NCBI RefSeq assembly: GCF_029962835.1
Contig: NC_080582.1
Coordinates: 15,446,032-15,510,031, forward strand
DNA: 64,000 nt
Source of the DNA: Magnolia sinica
Lineage: Eukaryota > Streptophyta > Magnoliopsida > Magnoliales > Magnoliaceae
Reading direction: 5' to 3'
Each line of letters starts with the position of its first letter. Position 1 is the stretch's first letter. Below, piece by piece: positions 11,468 to 22,052 of the stretch. The position numbers and the translations under genes were made by a program. The notes beneath the pieces were generated by a model. The model was given only the letters and a program-made list of their open reading frames with translations, made no database searches and was not told the DNA's origin.

Positions 11468-11530
11468 GATAACAGGAAATCCAGGAGTCGGGATCCTCTG
11501 TTATCGGGTCAACAGGGATTTCCTGTTATC
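11468..11530. repeat. 15-bp perfect inverted repeat, 33-bp loop
   Basis: GATAACAGGAAATCC at 11468-11482 is the exact reverse complement of GGATTTCCTGTTATC at 11516-11530. The loop contains a partial third copy (GGATCCTCTGTTATC). It lies 60 bp before the first NB-LRR ATG. It resembles the GGATTTCCTG termini of the second MITE family, so it may be the scar of a very short element. Confidence 0.65.
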
Positions 11531-11589
11531 CTAATGGTTCGGCGTCCAAAGCTTTTTTTTTAAAATTTTAGCCCAAGCCGGCTTGAGAA

Positions 11590-12748
11590 TTGATCCCTTC
11601 CCATTTCCACCCGCATGAAACAAGGAATTCAAATTTTGCAGAAAGGGATCGCGCGGAGGCGATGGCAGACTCCAGGGATGATGATGATCGACGGCTCAGA
11701 GGAGGAGGAGAGATTGTGAGCGATTGGTCACGATGCATGAGGCAACAGATTTGGGATTGCTTGAGAGATGAAAAGATTTCAGTGTTCTCCGTATGGGGAT
11801 GGCAGGGAGTGGGGAAGACAAGGATCATGAGACAAGTGGTTGCAGCAGTGATGGAGGAATCCAGAGAATCTAGCCGTCTGTTTGATGTAATCATCGGAGT
11901 AAGAGCACCGGGGGTCGAGTGTCTTGCGGAGAAGATGCAGGCGAGAATCAGAGGAGAATTGGACAGTTTGTCGAGTTTAAGGAGAAGGCTTTTAATGGCG
12001 TTGGATGCAAAGGGAAGAAGGAATCGGTTGATGGAGGTACAGATGGGAATCAAGGAGGCGTTGGAGATCCCAAAGTCCATGCACTTCTCTGCAGCTGCTA
12101 AACTAATCTCGGCTAAGCTAAGCGGCCAGCGTTTCCTCCTCGTCTTGGAAGATGTTTGGGAAAGCATCAACTTGGAAGAGATGGGAGTTCCCCCAGTCAT
12201 GGCATCTGCTATCACCAGCAGCAGCAAAGTCGTCATCACGACTCGATCCCATGAAGTTTGAAAGGAAATGGGAGCCCAAGTAAACATCATGATGGGGGAG
12301 TGGTCTAAAGAAGACGCCTGGGATTTTTTGAAGGAAGAGGCAGCCGATGTGGCCACCAGCATTGGTTTCTCAACAACAGGAGACATGGTCTTGAAATGCT
12401 TCTCTTACGTCTCCTTGTTCTGTCGAAACGGATGTTCCATTGATGGGGATTCCTTGATAGATGAATATTAGAGGTCAGAGGGCTTTTTAAATGGATCCTT
12501 CAATGAGGAAGAGAATAAAGAAGCGGCTTTCAAGAGACTTGGGAATGTACTGCTCAAAGAGCTAGCAGAGAGATGCATGGTGCTACTGTCTCTGATGTCA
12601 TCAAACCCAGATTACCTACACTTTTATCTAAACAAGTATGGAAAATATTTAGATAGCACGTCAAAATTTCAAACCACTGAAGACGGATTTATGGATTGGC
12701 TAAAAGAGCAATTTACAATGGAGGAATCTTCGGGAGGACGCTATCATG
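11590..12748 (+). pseudogene. NB-LRR resistance pseudogene, NB-ARC half
   Basis: NB-LRR proteins are intracellular immune receptors; the NB-ARC part binds ADP/ATP. Seen here are the P-loop GWQGVGKT (residues 70-77 from the ATG at 11590), kinase-2 LLVLEDVW (183-190) and RNBS-B SKVVITTR. After a TGA at 12259 come WSKEDAWDFLKEEA (RNBS-C region) and FSYVSLFCRNGCSIDGDSL (RNBS-D region), then a TAG at 12469. The segment with the GLPLA motif is missing, so a deletion joined these two parts. No coiled-coil or TIR domain precedes the P-loop; an upstream exon is possible. An ATG at 11662 (MADSRDDDD) is an alternative start. The frame stops at the copia insertion and continues, in frame, at 20404. Confidence 0.9.
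12744..12748. repeat. Target duplication TCATG, left copy
   Basis: TCATG directly precedes the 5' LTR and recurs at 20399-20403 directly after the 3' LTR. Removing the element and one copy restores the NB-LRR reading frame. Confidence 0.95.
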
Positions 12749-13246
12749 TGTAAAACTCTATTTAGTGGGCCTCACTGATCAACGGTCTGGATTGTTATAC
12801 AGTTGGACTGGATGATTGAGTAGACCAGTGGGCCCCACTTCAGGTGATGCGCTGCGCAGTCTATCTGCGCAGCTCTGCATACTAGAACTGGAATGCTATA
12901 GCTGTCTTACGCAGACAGCAGTTTGAGTTGAACTAGGATTCTACAACGTGGAGCATGGGAGAGAGAGTTGTGATAGGTTTCAAACTCCCTCTCCACAGAC
13001 TCTATAAAAGAGAGCTAGGTCCCCAATCCTACACTACAGCAAAAATTCGAGTCCCATCTACTGATTTGCAGAAAGGGTGTGAAGGAGAGGAAGATCCGAA
13101 GCTCTAAAGGAATTCTGGTATTCTGGTGTTCTTATCCGGCTTCCATGGCGGCGTCTCAGCTAGGTAAGCTATCTAAACCCCTGATCGCCATGTCCTATGC
13201 ACAGACAGATCCGTGGGCCTATTCCGCATATAGATTAAGTCCCACA
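12749..13246 (+). mobile_element. Copia-1 5' LTR
   Basis: Begins TGTAAAACTC and ends CCCACA. It holds a TATA box at 13003, a probable start region CCTACACTACAGC near 13030, and an ATG at 13145 followed 16 bases later by AG|GTAAGC. CTGCGCAG occurs twice near 12855-12875 as a short direct repeat. Confidence 0.95.
13003..13010 (+). promoter_or_regulatory. Copia-1 TATA box
   Basis: TATAAAAG in ACTCTATAAAAGAGAGC, unchanged in the 3' LTR. The start is expected about 30 bases on, near the C/A-rich CCTACACTACAGC. Confidence 0.75.
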
Positions 13247-13248
13247 GT

Positions 13249-13260
13249 TGGTATCAGAGA
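13249..13260 (+). other. Copia-1 primer-binding site
   Basis: TGGTATCAGAGA starts two bases after the 5' LTR and matches the usual plant copia site, complementary to the 3' end of initiator methionine tRNA. Confidence 0.9.
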
Positions 13261-13299
13261 CAATGTGCATAGGAATGCTATCTAATTTTCAGATTCAGG

Positions 13300-13765
13300 T
13301 TCATATTAGGGATTTCAGATTCAAAACCCATATAGATAATCAGGGTTTAATTTTTTCCAAATTCGAAGCTATGTTAATGTTTAGGGATTTTAATCCTAAA
13401 TTCAATATTGGGATTTCAGTCTCATAAACTCCAAAAATCCAGCTAAGATTAGGGATTTAGAATCCCTGTATTCAGCAGATAATTAGGGTTTTCAATTTCG
13501 AAATCCCCAAATCCAGTTAAATTAGGGATTTTGGATTCGAACCCCTAAATACAAATATCTGATTAGGGATTTCGGAATCCAGATTCCCAAATTCTGAAAA
13601 TTAGGGATTTTAGATTCAAAACCCTAAATCGGGATTTTGGAATCTAGTCATCCAATTAGGGATTTCGAATCCCAAATTCAGAATTAGGGATTTTAATCCC
13701 AAATCCAGATGTTGAGGATTTCAGATTCGAAACCCTAAATCCCGTTAATAAGGGATTTGTATACC
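13300..13765 (+). repeat. Array of AGGGATTT...AATCCC units in the Copia-1 leader
   Basis: About ten irregular units read TTAGGGATTT followed after a short gap by AAATCCC or AACCCTAAAT, so each is quasi-palindromic. Spacing is roughly 30-50 bp and not regular. It lies just after the primer-binding site, where packaging or dimerisation signals would be expected. Function is unknown. Confidence 0.7.
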
Positions 13766-13789
13766 CATACCTATGAATAGGTGAAGACC

Positions 13790-14330
13790 ACCATGAACGA
13801 TTGGTTCTTCCACTCGAGCTAGACGATGGTGATGGCTCTCAACTTCCTTTCTTCCTCCTTCTGGAGCCATTGCCAGCGTCTCGAGCTTTAGCGTCCATCA
13901 ATGGCAGCCAATGCCACAGCCGCTGCCGCTTCTTCAGACGATGTTTTCGAAACTGAGGAGATGCCGTCGTCGATCTTCCCTTCATCTGATCGAGCGGACA
14001 GAGGAAGATAGATGAGATTCATCTCTCTTTCTTCTTCTTTTTCTGAGAATGCATACAGCGGGTCGAGATCTACCGGCTCCTTCCTCGCCGCAGACATCCG
14101 GTCGAAAAACGACCTGCGTTTTTTCCTTCTGCGAGTGGAATTAGGTCGAAAACCGACCTTATAAGAGTACGGGTCCTCCGACCCGATTTTAGTGTAATCG
14201 GATCCGTTCTCTGGACCCGATTGCAGTTCAATCGGATCCGCTCTCTGGGTCTATGAACTGGGCCTGACATGATGTGTAAACCCATTTCTGGTCCTTGGGC
14301 ACATTCCACTGAATATTTGGGCCATTAGTC
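13790..14330 (+). other. GC-richer block inside the Copia-1 leader
   Basis: Base composition rises and codon-like sequence appears: from an ATG at about 13901 the plus strand encodes MAANATAAAASSDDVFETEE before a stop 36 codons on. The minus strand also has a 69-codon frame (13888-14097). It looks unlike the AT-rich leader around it. A captured host fragment is possible, but I do not recognise the protein. Between 14331 and 15337 I see nothing further. Confidence 0.35.
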
Positions 14331-15337
14331 TTCTAAAAGACATCCATGGGCCTGATTTTTTAAAACCATTGATGGGCCAAGGTCATATATGATTGACATT
14401 GTAAACATTGTGTTTACATTATGGACATTGATTAATAAATCTAATCATCCATTATGTATTCCGTAGGCATCTCATGTAGAATATTCACTAAGCGGGGATC
14501 AAGGGTGTGTATACACTATAATTGAACTAAACGTACTATTGATTATTACCACCCATCTTGTGATAATTCTATTCTAATTATGAGTGCCTTAAGGATGATG
14601 TATAGATCATACAGATTAAATTTTGATGAAGCCCCTATTTACGCCCATTACCCATCCTTAATATTATTACAGACCATTGGATCATAGAAAGCGAAACATA
14701 TCTGACAGTTTCTCTCGTTAGATCATCTATTTTCCATTGATCAAAACTAACTATCTAGTGGGCCGCATCAGAATAATTAAGATATAATCCATAGAGAGGC
14801 AGGATTATAATAGCAATCCTAAAGTCTATATTTGTAGATTTGGATTTGGTTGTGTTAGCCACCATAGTGACCTCAATCGATGAAAACTTTACAAGTACAG
14901 ACTTGTAACATTGGGATCAGAAAGATTGCATACAGTTGCGTTCACGTTTTCATGCGTACGGTAACGAAAACATAGACGATTACCATTTGGCAGTCAAGTG
15001 AACGGGTGAAGTAAATGGTGCTGGTAATGTAAAACTGAAAGACTCATCTCACCCATTGGTGTTGAGTGTCTCAGATTTACATGACTTACATCACTCAGCT
15101 TCATGTTCAGGAGGATCACTAACATATTATTATTACCCCCCACAGGAGGAATGATGATGATGTGACAGATTCTCACTAAGATGTGATGGTTGGGCCCATC
15201 TTCATCTTGGATGATTTAGCCAATGCCTCCCTTAGCAACTGAATCAGTTATCTTTGCCTGATATTTGTTTACATTCACTAAATTGCTTTGTGAAATAATG
15301 AACTAATGTGAGTATATGTGTACCTCTTATATTTCAG

Positions 15338-16400
15338 TCTCAATTCCAACTAATACGCATCAAGTCCCTGCCTTAAATGGATCTAATTATACTCAATGGA
15401 AGAACGCCATTGAAGTTGTACTGGGTTGTCTTTAATTAGACCTTGCCCTGATAACACCAGAACCGCCAAAGCCATCTGATAATGCCACTGAAGCTGAATA
15501 TAATCGATCGGTTGCATGGTTTAGATCAAATGATACATGCCTGAAAGTCATTAAGTATTCAATTTCTGAATCGATGAAGGGTGTCATGCCTGAAACAGAT
15601 AAGGCTAAAGTTTTCCTGACTGAAATGAGAAAACGATTCAAGAAATATGATAAATCTGAAGTGAGCATTCTTCTGAATAAATTGACTCGCTCGTCCTACG
15701 ATGGAAAAGGCAACATCCGTGAATACATTGTAGAGCAGATCGAAGTTGTTTCTAAGATCCGTGCTCTAGGGCTTGTACTCACTGATGATCAACTGGTTCA
15801 TTTGATCATGAACAACCTACCTCCCCAATTCGGCACGTTCCTGGTAAACTATAACACTCTGAAGGACATGTGGACATTGGATGAATTCATCACTCAGTGC
15901 GTCCAAGAAGAAGACAGGATCAGACAGATGATAAAAGTTTAAAATGTTAATATGGTGACTTCAGGACAAGGGCATGGGCAAGGAAATAAAGATAGAAAGA
16001 AGAGGAAACAAGGTTCTAATAGTGAATTCTCTGGTCCTCCATCTGGAAACCATGAGAATCAATCTGGAAATGGATCTAAACGCAAACGGGTTAAAGGCAA
16101 ATCATGCTACTTTTGTAAAAAGATGGGTCATCTAAAGAAAGACTGCGAAGGTTTTAAGGATTGGCTCATAAAGAAAGGTAATCATTCTGTTCTTGTCTGT
16201 TTTGAATCTAATCTGACCGATGTGTCAGTGGATTCCTGGTGGATAGATTCAGGAACTACTATTCACATATGCACTTCTATGCAGGAATTACTACAGGCCA
16301 AGCCACCAACTGATGCGGAGCGCTCAGTATACGTAGGCAATGGTGTCAAAGTTGACGTGGAGGCAATAGGAGTCTATAGGCTTAAGTTGAAGTCTGGTTA
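15338..16400 (+). pseudogene. Copia-1 gag and protease
   Basis: Gag forms the virus-like particle. The frame opens with SIPTNTHQVPALNG and NYTQWK, passes through the copia Gag core (KVFLTEMRKRFKKYDKSE, LTRSSYDGKGNIREYI), and has one CCHC zinc knuckle, CYFCKKMGHLKKDC. The protease active-site phrase WWIDSG follows. In-frame TAA codons stand at about 15433 and 15940. The frame changes near 16400, where the reading continues as LVNTFCVPSIRRNLVSIS. No ATG lies near the start; see the intron proposal. Product if intact: capsid-nucleocapsid plus aspartic protease. Confidence 0.9.
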
Positions 16401-19400
16401 TTTTTAGTTAATACATTCTGTGTACCGTCTATAAGGCGCAATTTAGTTTCAATTTCCTGTTTAGATAAGTTGGGATATTCATTTCACTTTGGAAATAAAA
16501 GTTTTAGTATTTACTTTAATTCGATTAAAGTTGGAACCGGCTCTTTAGTAAACAACTTATACCAGTTAGACTTGATTGCCTCTCACGTCTATAATATTAA
16601 TACCTTGCATGGAAATGTAGCGGGATCCAAGCGAAGACTAGACTATGAGAATTCCTCCATGTTGTGGCACAGGCGGCTATGCCATATATCTCGTGAGAGA
16701 TTAGACAGGCTTGTGCGAGAAGGAATTTTGCATTCTCTAGACTTCTCTGACTATAAAGTATGCATTGATTGCATAAAAGGGAAACAGACTAGAACGAGAA
16801 GAAATGTGTAACCAGGAGTGTAGATCTATTAGAGGTTTATACATACAGATATCTATGGACCATTCCTTACAGCCTCATGGAGTGGCCACAAATATTTTAT
16901 TACCTTTATAGATGGTTACTCTCGCTTTGGGTACCTATACCTTATCAGTGAGAAATCGGATGCCCTGGATGCTTTTAAAATCTATAAGGCCGAGGTTGAA
17001 AATCAACTCGATAAGAGAATTAAAGTTATCAGATCTGACCGTGGTGGTGAATACTATGGCAGATATGATGAATCAGGACGCAATCCAGGGCCATTCGCTA
17101 AATACCTGCAGGATTGTGGCATTGTTGCTCAGTACACTATGCCTGGTACTCCAGAGCAGAATGGAGTTGCTGAGAGACGTAATCGCACCCTTATGGATAT
17201 GGTGCGAAGTATGGTCAGCAATTCAACATTGCCAGAATCTCTATGGGGTGATGCGATCAAAACTGCAGTTCATATATTAAACAGGGTTCCCAGCAAAGCA
17301 GTAAGCAAAACTCCTTTTGAGTTGTGGAATGGGAGAAAATCAAGTCTCCGATATCTACATGTTTGGGGTTGTTCTGCTGAGGCCAAAATTTATAACCCGC
17401 ATGAAAAGAAGCTTGATCCTAGAACCATAAGTTGTTTCTTCATTGGATACCCAGAAAGATCAAAAGGCTATCGATTCTACTGTCCTTCCCACTCCATCAG
17501 GATTGTTGAGACTGGGAATGCCAGATTCATTGAGGACACTGAAAACAGTGGGAGCACGAACATAAGAAATTTTGTATTTGAGGAACAAAGGACTGTGACT
17601 CCTGTCATAGTCAATCCAGATCACGTGGACATTAATGATGCAGTCGATTCTGCAGTCACTGTAGAGCACCACGTAGAACCTTATATACAAACCACTGATG
17701 AGAAAAATCAAGATCAAACCCAACAAACTGAACCATTAAGAAGATCTGAAAGAGAGAGAAGGCCGGTAAATCGAGACGATTACATCGTATACTTACAGGA
17801 ACACGACTTTGACATAGGAGTGGAAAATGATCCTGAATCCTTTACACAAGTCAAACAAAGTGTTGATCCTTCTCGTTGGTTTAATGCCATGAAAGATGAG
17901 TTGAAATCCATGCAGGACAATAAAGTATGAGATCTTATAGAGTTACCCACTGGAATAAGGCCGATTGGTTGTAAATGGATATTTAAAACCAAACGGAACT
18001 CCAAAGGTAATGTCGAACGATATAAAGCCAGACTAGGGTTTTAACCAACGTGAGGGCATTAACTTTAAGGAGACTTTCTCACCAGTATCCAAGAAAGACT
18101 CATTCAGGATCATAATGGCTCTTGTAGCTCATATGGATTTAGAGTTACATTAGATGGATGTAAAGACTGCATTTCTCAATGGGGATCTAAATGAGAATGT
18201 GTACATATTGCAGCCCGAAGGTTTTGTAGCTACTGGCGCAGAACATTTGGTTTGCAAACTTAAGAAGTCCATCTATGGGTTGAAACAGGCATCGCGGCAG
18301 TGGTACCTTAAGTTTCATGAAGTAATTTCTTCATATGGCTTTGTAGAAAACACTGCAGATGAATGCATCTATATTAAAACCAGTGGGAGTAAGTTCGTTA
18401 TGATGATTTTGTATGTTGATGACATTCTGTTAGCTAGCAGTGATACCAGAATGTTGAGCGACACCAAGAAATTTTTATCTCAAAAGTTTGGAATGAAAGA
18501 CCTTGGTGAAGCTTCTTACGTCAGCGGCATTGAGATTCGCTGTGACAGGACACTTGGACTGCTCAGCTTGTCACAGAGGACCTATATTGCTAGGGTACTC
18601 GAAAGGTATGGCATGCAAAATTGTGCTTCAGGAAAGTCGCCCATTGTGAAGGGCGACAAATTTGGTTTATTTCAGTGTCCAAAGAATGATTTAGAAAAGA
18701 ATCGAATGAAAGAATTTCCGTACGCATCAATAGTAGGGAGCATCATGTATGCTCAAGTTTGTACGCGACCGGACATTGCCTTTGTCACTGGAATGTTGGG
18801 AAGATATCTATCTAATCCAGGAATGCAACATTGGATAGCTGCAAAGAAAGTATTACGGTATCTTCAGAGAACAAAAGACTTCGGACTCACATATAGAAGG
18901 TCTGATCAGTTGGAGTTGATCGGATATTCAGATGCAGACTTCGCAGGCTGCGTCGATACCAAGAAGTCTACTTCAGGATACATCTTCATGATGATGGGAG
19001 GAGCTGTGTCGTGGAAAAGCGTGAAACAATCTACCACAGCCTCATCTACTATAGAAGCTGAATTTATTGCCTGCCATGAGGCATCTAATCAGGCACTATG
19101 GTTACAGAGTTTCTTTTCAGGTTTGCGGGTACTGGAGCATATCCCGAAACCATTGAGAATATTTTGCGATAATTCGGCTGTTATTTCCTTCTCTAGTAAC
19201 AACAAGCATTCGTCAAGGTCGAGGCATATCGACATCAAGTATCTTGTTGTAAAGGAAAGGGTTTAGAATCATCAAGTGTCCATGGAATTCATCGGCACTA
19301 AGCAGATGATTGCAGATCCGCTCACTAAAGGGCTCCCTATCATGCCATTTCAGGAGCATGTAACATCCATGGGAGTCATTGATCCCACAGATGTTTTCAG

Positions 19401-19404
19401 TTAG
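16401..19404 (+). pseudogene. Copia-1 integrase, reverse transcriptase and RNase H
   Basis: Integrase shows the HHCC finger (LWHRRLCHIS ... CIDCIKGKQ) and a catalytic triad of D in HTDIYGP, D in RSDRGGEYYG and E in PEQNGVAER. RT has CKWIFKTKRN, MDVKTAFLNGDL, the catalytic LYVDDILLAS and SIYGLKQASRQW. RNase H has SDADFAGC, KSTSGYIF and IEAEF. Lesions: three stops at about 16809-16841, TGA near 17928 in place of Trp, a small deletion with frameshift near 18037, TAG near 18151, and TAG near 19264 in place of Gln. The end is TDVFS then TAG near 19402. Ty1/copia order (integrase before RT) is clear. Confidence 0.95.
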
Positions 19405-19883
19405 TGGGAGTTGAGCGTACTTTGATTTTCACAGACACTTAGAGATCTCGTTTTATACAGTTTGTTTGGATGATTTTGATATAAAGATTTATTTCTGCTT
19501 ATTTATATATATGCGCAAATTTTGAATAAGTGGAACTACAGTTGTGTCTCGTTGGAGACATAAAAAAAGCTTCAGGACCTCTTAAGGATAGGCACATATT
19601 ATCATACTAAAGTGTGTAATCCTTATACCACATTTCCTAGTTCGTGATCTATGTCGTTAAGATTGAAAGTATTTATGATCGCGCTTAGACTCACTTCGCC
19701 TAAATTAAATGTTGTGATGACTACCGCGTTTCGATACTGATTGTTTTGATGGACCAGATTGAATAGCATTACTCATATTGTCCAACTGTTTTCATTGGTT
19801 AACCATTTAGATATTTTCTTAAAATATCAAAACTTGTTTACAAAATTATTATATATCTGACTATCATTGACGTTGCTCAATGA

Positions 19884-19899
19884 GGCCCAAGTGGGAGAA
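19884..19899 (+). other. Copia-1 polypurine tract
   Basis: GGCCCAAGTGGGAGAA directly abuts the 3' LTR start TGTAAGAAC. AAGTGGGAG is a usual plant copia priming tract for plus-strand DNA. Confidence 0.85.
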
Positions 19900-20398
19900 T
19901 GTAAGAACTCTATTTAGTGGGCCTCACTAATCAACGGTCTGGATTGTTATACAGTTGGACTGGATGATTGAGTAGACTAGTGGGCCCCACTTTAGGTGAT
20001 GCGCTGCGCAGTCTATCTGCGCAGCTCTGCGTACTAGGGCTGGAACGCTATAGCTGTCTTACGCAGACAGCAGTTTGAGTTGAACTAGGATGCTACAACG
20101 TGGAGCATGGGAGAGAGAGTTGTGATGCGTTTCAAACTCCCTCTCCACAGACTCTATAAAAGAGAGCTGGGTCCCCAATCCTACACTACAGCAAAAATTC
20201 GAGTCCCATCTACTGATTTGCAGAAAGGGTGTGAAGGAGAGGAAGATCCTAAGCTCTAAAGGAATTCTGGTATTCTGGTGTTCTTATCCGACTTCCATGG
20301 CGGCGTCTCAGCTAGGTAAGCTATCTGAACCCCTGATCGCCATGTCCCATGCACAGACAGATCCGTGGGCCTATTCCGCATATAAATTAAGTCCCACA
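19900..20398 (+). mobile_element. Copia-1 3' LTR
   Basis: Begins TGTAAGAACTC and ends CCCACA. It keeps the TATA box, the internal ATG and the GTAAGC donor of the 5' LTR. It is followed by the right target duplication TCATG at 20399-20403. Confidence 0.95.
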
Positions 20399-22052
20399 TC
20401 ATGTGGATATGAATTCTCATGTGAGGCAAGTGATTGATTCTTAGACGTTCCTAGTGAAATACAACTTAGACGGGGAAGAAGCATGCCAATGGATCTCATT
20501 ATCCCACAATCAGGTAGAAACATTTCAATTCAGCTCTCCAAACTACTCTCTTCTCTCGACGTTGTTGCTCAATGATAACGATCGCTTGCAAGAAATCCCA
20601 GACAGTTTTTTCAAGAACATGACCAGACTCCGAGTCCTTGACCTTTCTTCTACAAGCATCTCTTCCCTGCCATCATCCATGTCCTGCCTTCACGAATTAC
20701 GGTTGTTGAAGCTTCGAAGCTGCAGCAAGCTAGAGGTTGTTCCCGCATTCTTGAAGGATATGTAGAAGCTTGAGATCCTTGATCTCCATCAAACTCCCTT
20801 GACGAAAATGCCGGAGGTATCCTTCCACAACATGCAAAGCCTCCGACGTCTCGACATATCGGGTGTCTGCACCCTCAAAAGGCTCTCACTCAAGGGTTGT
20901 CATTCTCTACTAACAGTGGTTAGTCTGGAGAAACTTTCAAAACTTGAGGCACTTGATCTTTCAGGCACGAAAATGGAAGAGCTCCCAGATGAAATTTTCA
21001 ATCTGACTAGCATGCAGTGCCTGGATCTGTTGGGAATGGAGCATCTGAAGACGACTGACTGGAGAAATATACATCGGCTTCCAGAAAAATTAAATTGGGA
21101 TCGTTGTGGCTTGGACTTGATGCATGAACCGCACCAAGACAGCAGCAGACGTCGCATCTCGGTCAGTGATGCTGATGTTTTCAAGTCTTTGGGCAAAAAA
21201 TCGAGACTCTGGAAATCCTACTTTCTAAAATTCCATTTCTTGGTCTGTCCCTGTAAAGGAGGTCGCAAGGATATATATGCTCATTTAAAAAGAAACCGAT
21301 TTCTCTACCGGCGTATTTATTCTCGATTTGAGCCGTCTTTGAGTTATGAAAGACTTCTGGAGGTTTGCGGGGGTAAGAATTCCCTGGACGGTGTTATAGG
21401 GGTTCTCTCGATGACAGAATTCTTTCATTTGTACGGCAATGCATTCGTTGAGGCACTGTCCGATCTCGGCATGAAGATGGACAACCTTAAAGAATGTTGG
21501 ATTGAGAAATGCCATCAATTGGAATATCTGGTTGTCGGAAGAACGACAGACGTTGATGCAGTGGTCTGTTTAGAGAATCTAAGGGTGTCCGATCTTGCCA
21601 AATTAAGAACAGTGTGCCGGGGGGAGTTGGGCAGAGGGAGCTTCGCATGTCTAAAGAATATATATTTGGAATGTTGCCCGAAGCTCATCTACTTCTTCTC
21701 TTCAAGCATTCGGTTACAGAATCTCAAATTACTTGAAATAAAATTCTGTTGTAGACTGGAGAAGGTTTTTGAAGAAGACAATGTAGCAGGGCAAAATGCA
21801 TTTCCACAGCTAGTTGATTTACGTCTTTGGGAGCTACGCAAGCTAAAAAGCATTTTTGGTGGCCACTTGCCGATGCTGAAGAAGTTGAAGATTCGAGGAT
21901 GCCCGATGCTGGAGAAGCTTCCTCTCCATAACACAAATGATTCTACAGCAGAAGTCGAGATCCAAGGTGAGCTGAAATGGTGGGAAAGCATAAAATTATG
22001 GGAGGGCAGCATCAAGCCATGCAACATCCATTTCGAAGAAAGGCGTCCATAA
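20399..22052 (+). pseudogene. NB-LRR resistance pseudogene, LRR half
   Basis: Continues the frame of the NB-ARC half after the target duplication. TFLVKYNLDGEEACQWISLS opens it and about six leucine-rich repeats follow (LLSTLLLNDNDRLQEIP, LRVLDLSSTSISSLP, LRLLKLRSCSKLEVVP, LEALDLSGTKMEELP). A C-terminal region then carries broader repeats typical of RPS2/RPS5-like receptors (LKECWIEKCHQLEYL, LKNIYLECCPKLIYF, LKKLKIRGCPMLEKLP). Stops are a TAG at 20442 and a TAG at 20763; otherwise the frame is open to TAA at 22050. This long openness suggests the decay is fairly recent. No intron is apparent. Confidence 0.92.

Larger units (their letters stand above)
13145..15337 (+). other. Possible gag leader exon and 2,174-bp intron of Copia-1
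   Basis: ATG at 13145 opens MAASQL and meets a consensus donor AG|GTAAGC at 13163/13164. The next good acceptor at the start of gag homology is TATATTTCAG| at 15337. Joining them gives codon G+TC and continues in frame with SIPTNTHQVPALNG and NYTQWK, placing the copia Gag landmark at a normal distance from the start methionine. Without splicing, gag lacks an ATG near its start. The intron would hold the primer-binding site, so only unspliced RNA could be reverse transcribed. Splicing to express Gag is known in other copia elements; here it is inference. Confidence 0.5.
12749..20398 (+). mobile_element. Copia-1, full-length Ty1/copia element
   Basis: The 7,650-bp element has two LTRs (498 and 499 bp), a primer-binding site for initiator methionine tRNA, gag, protease, integrase, reverse transcriptase and RNase H in copia order, a polypurine tract, and 5-bp target duplications. 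Comparing the LTRs by eye I counted about 16 mismatches and one indel, near 3%, so the insertion is not recent. Coding parts carry at least eight lesions, so it is not autonomous now. It sits inside the NB-LRR pseudogene. Confidence 0.95.

Noticed and set aside
11568..12386. 272-codon open frame on the minus strand
   Set aside because: It is the antisense of the NB-ARC coding sequence, whose motifs are clear on the plus strand.
13247..13262. tRNA gene near the LTR
   Set aside because: It is only the primer-binding site; no cloverleaf can be built.
14070..14309. 79-codon minus frame in the Copia-1 leader
   Set aside because: No recognisable sequence; overlaps direct repeats such as GACCCGATT.
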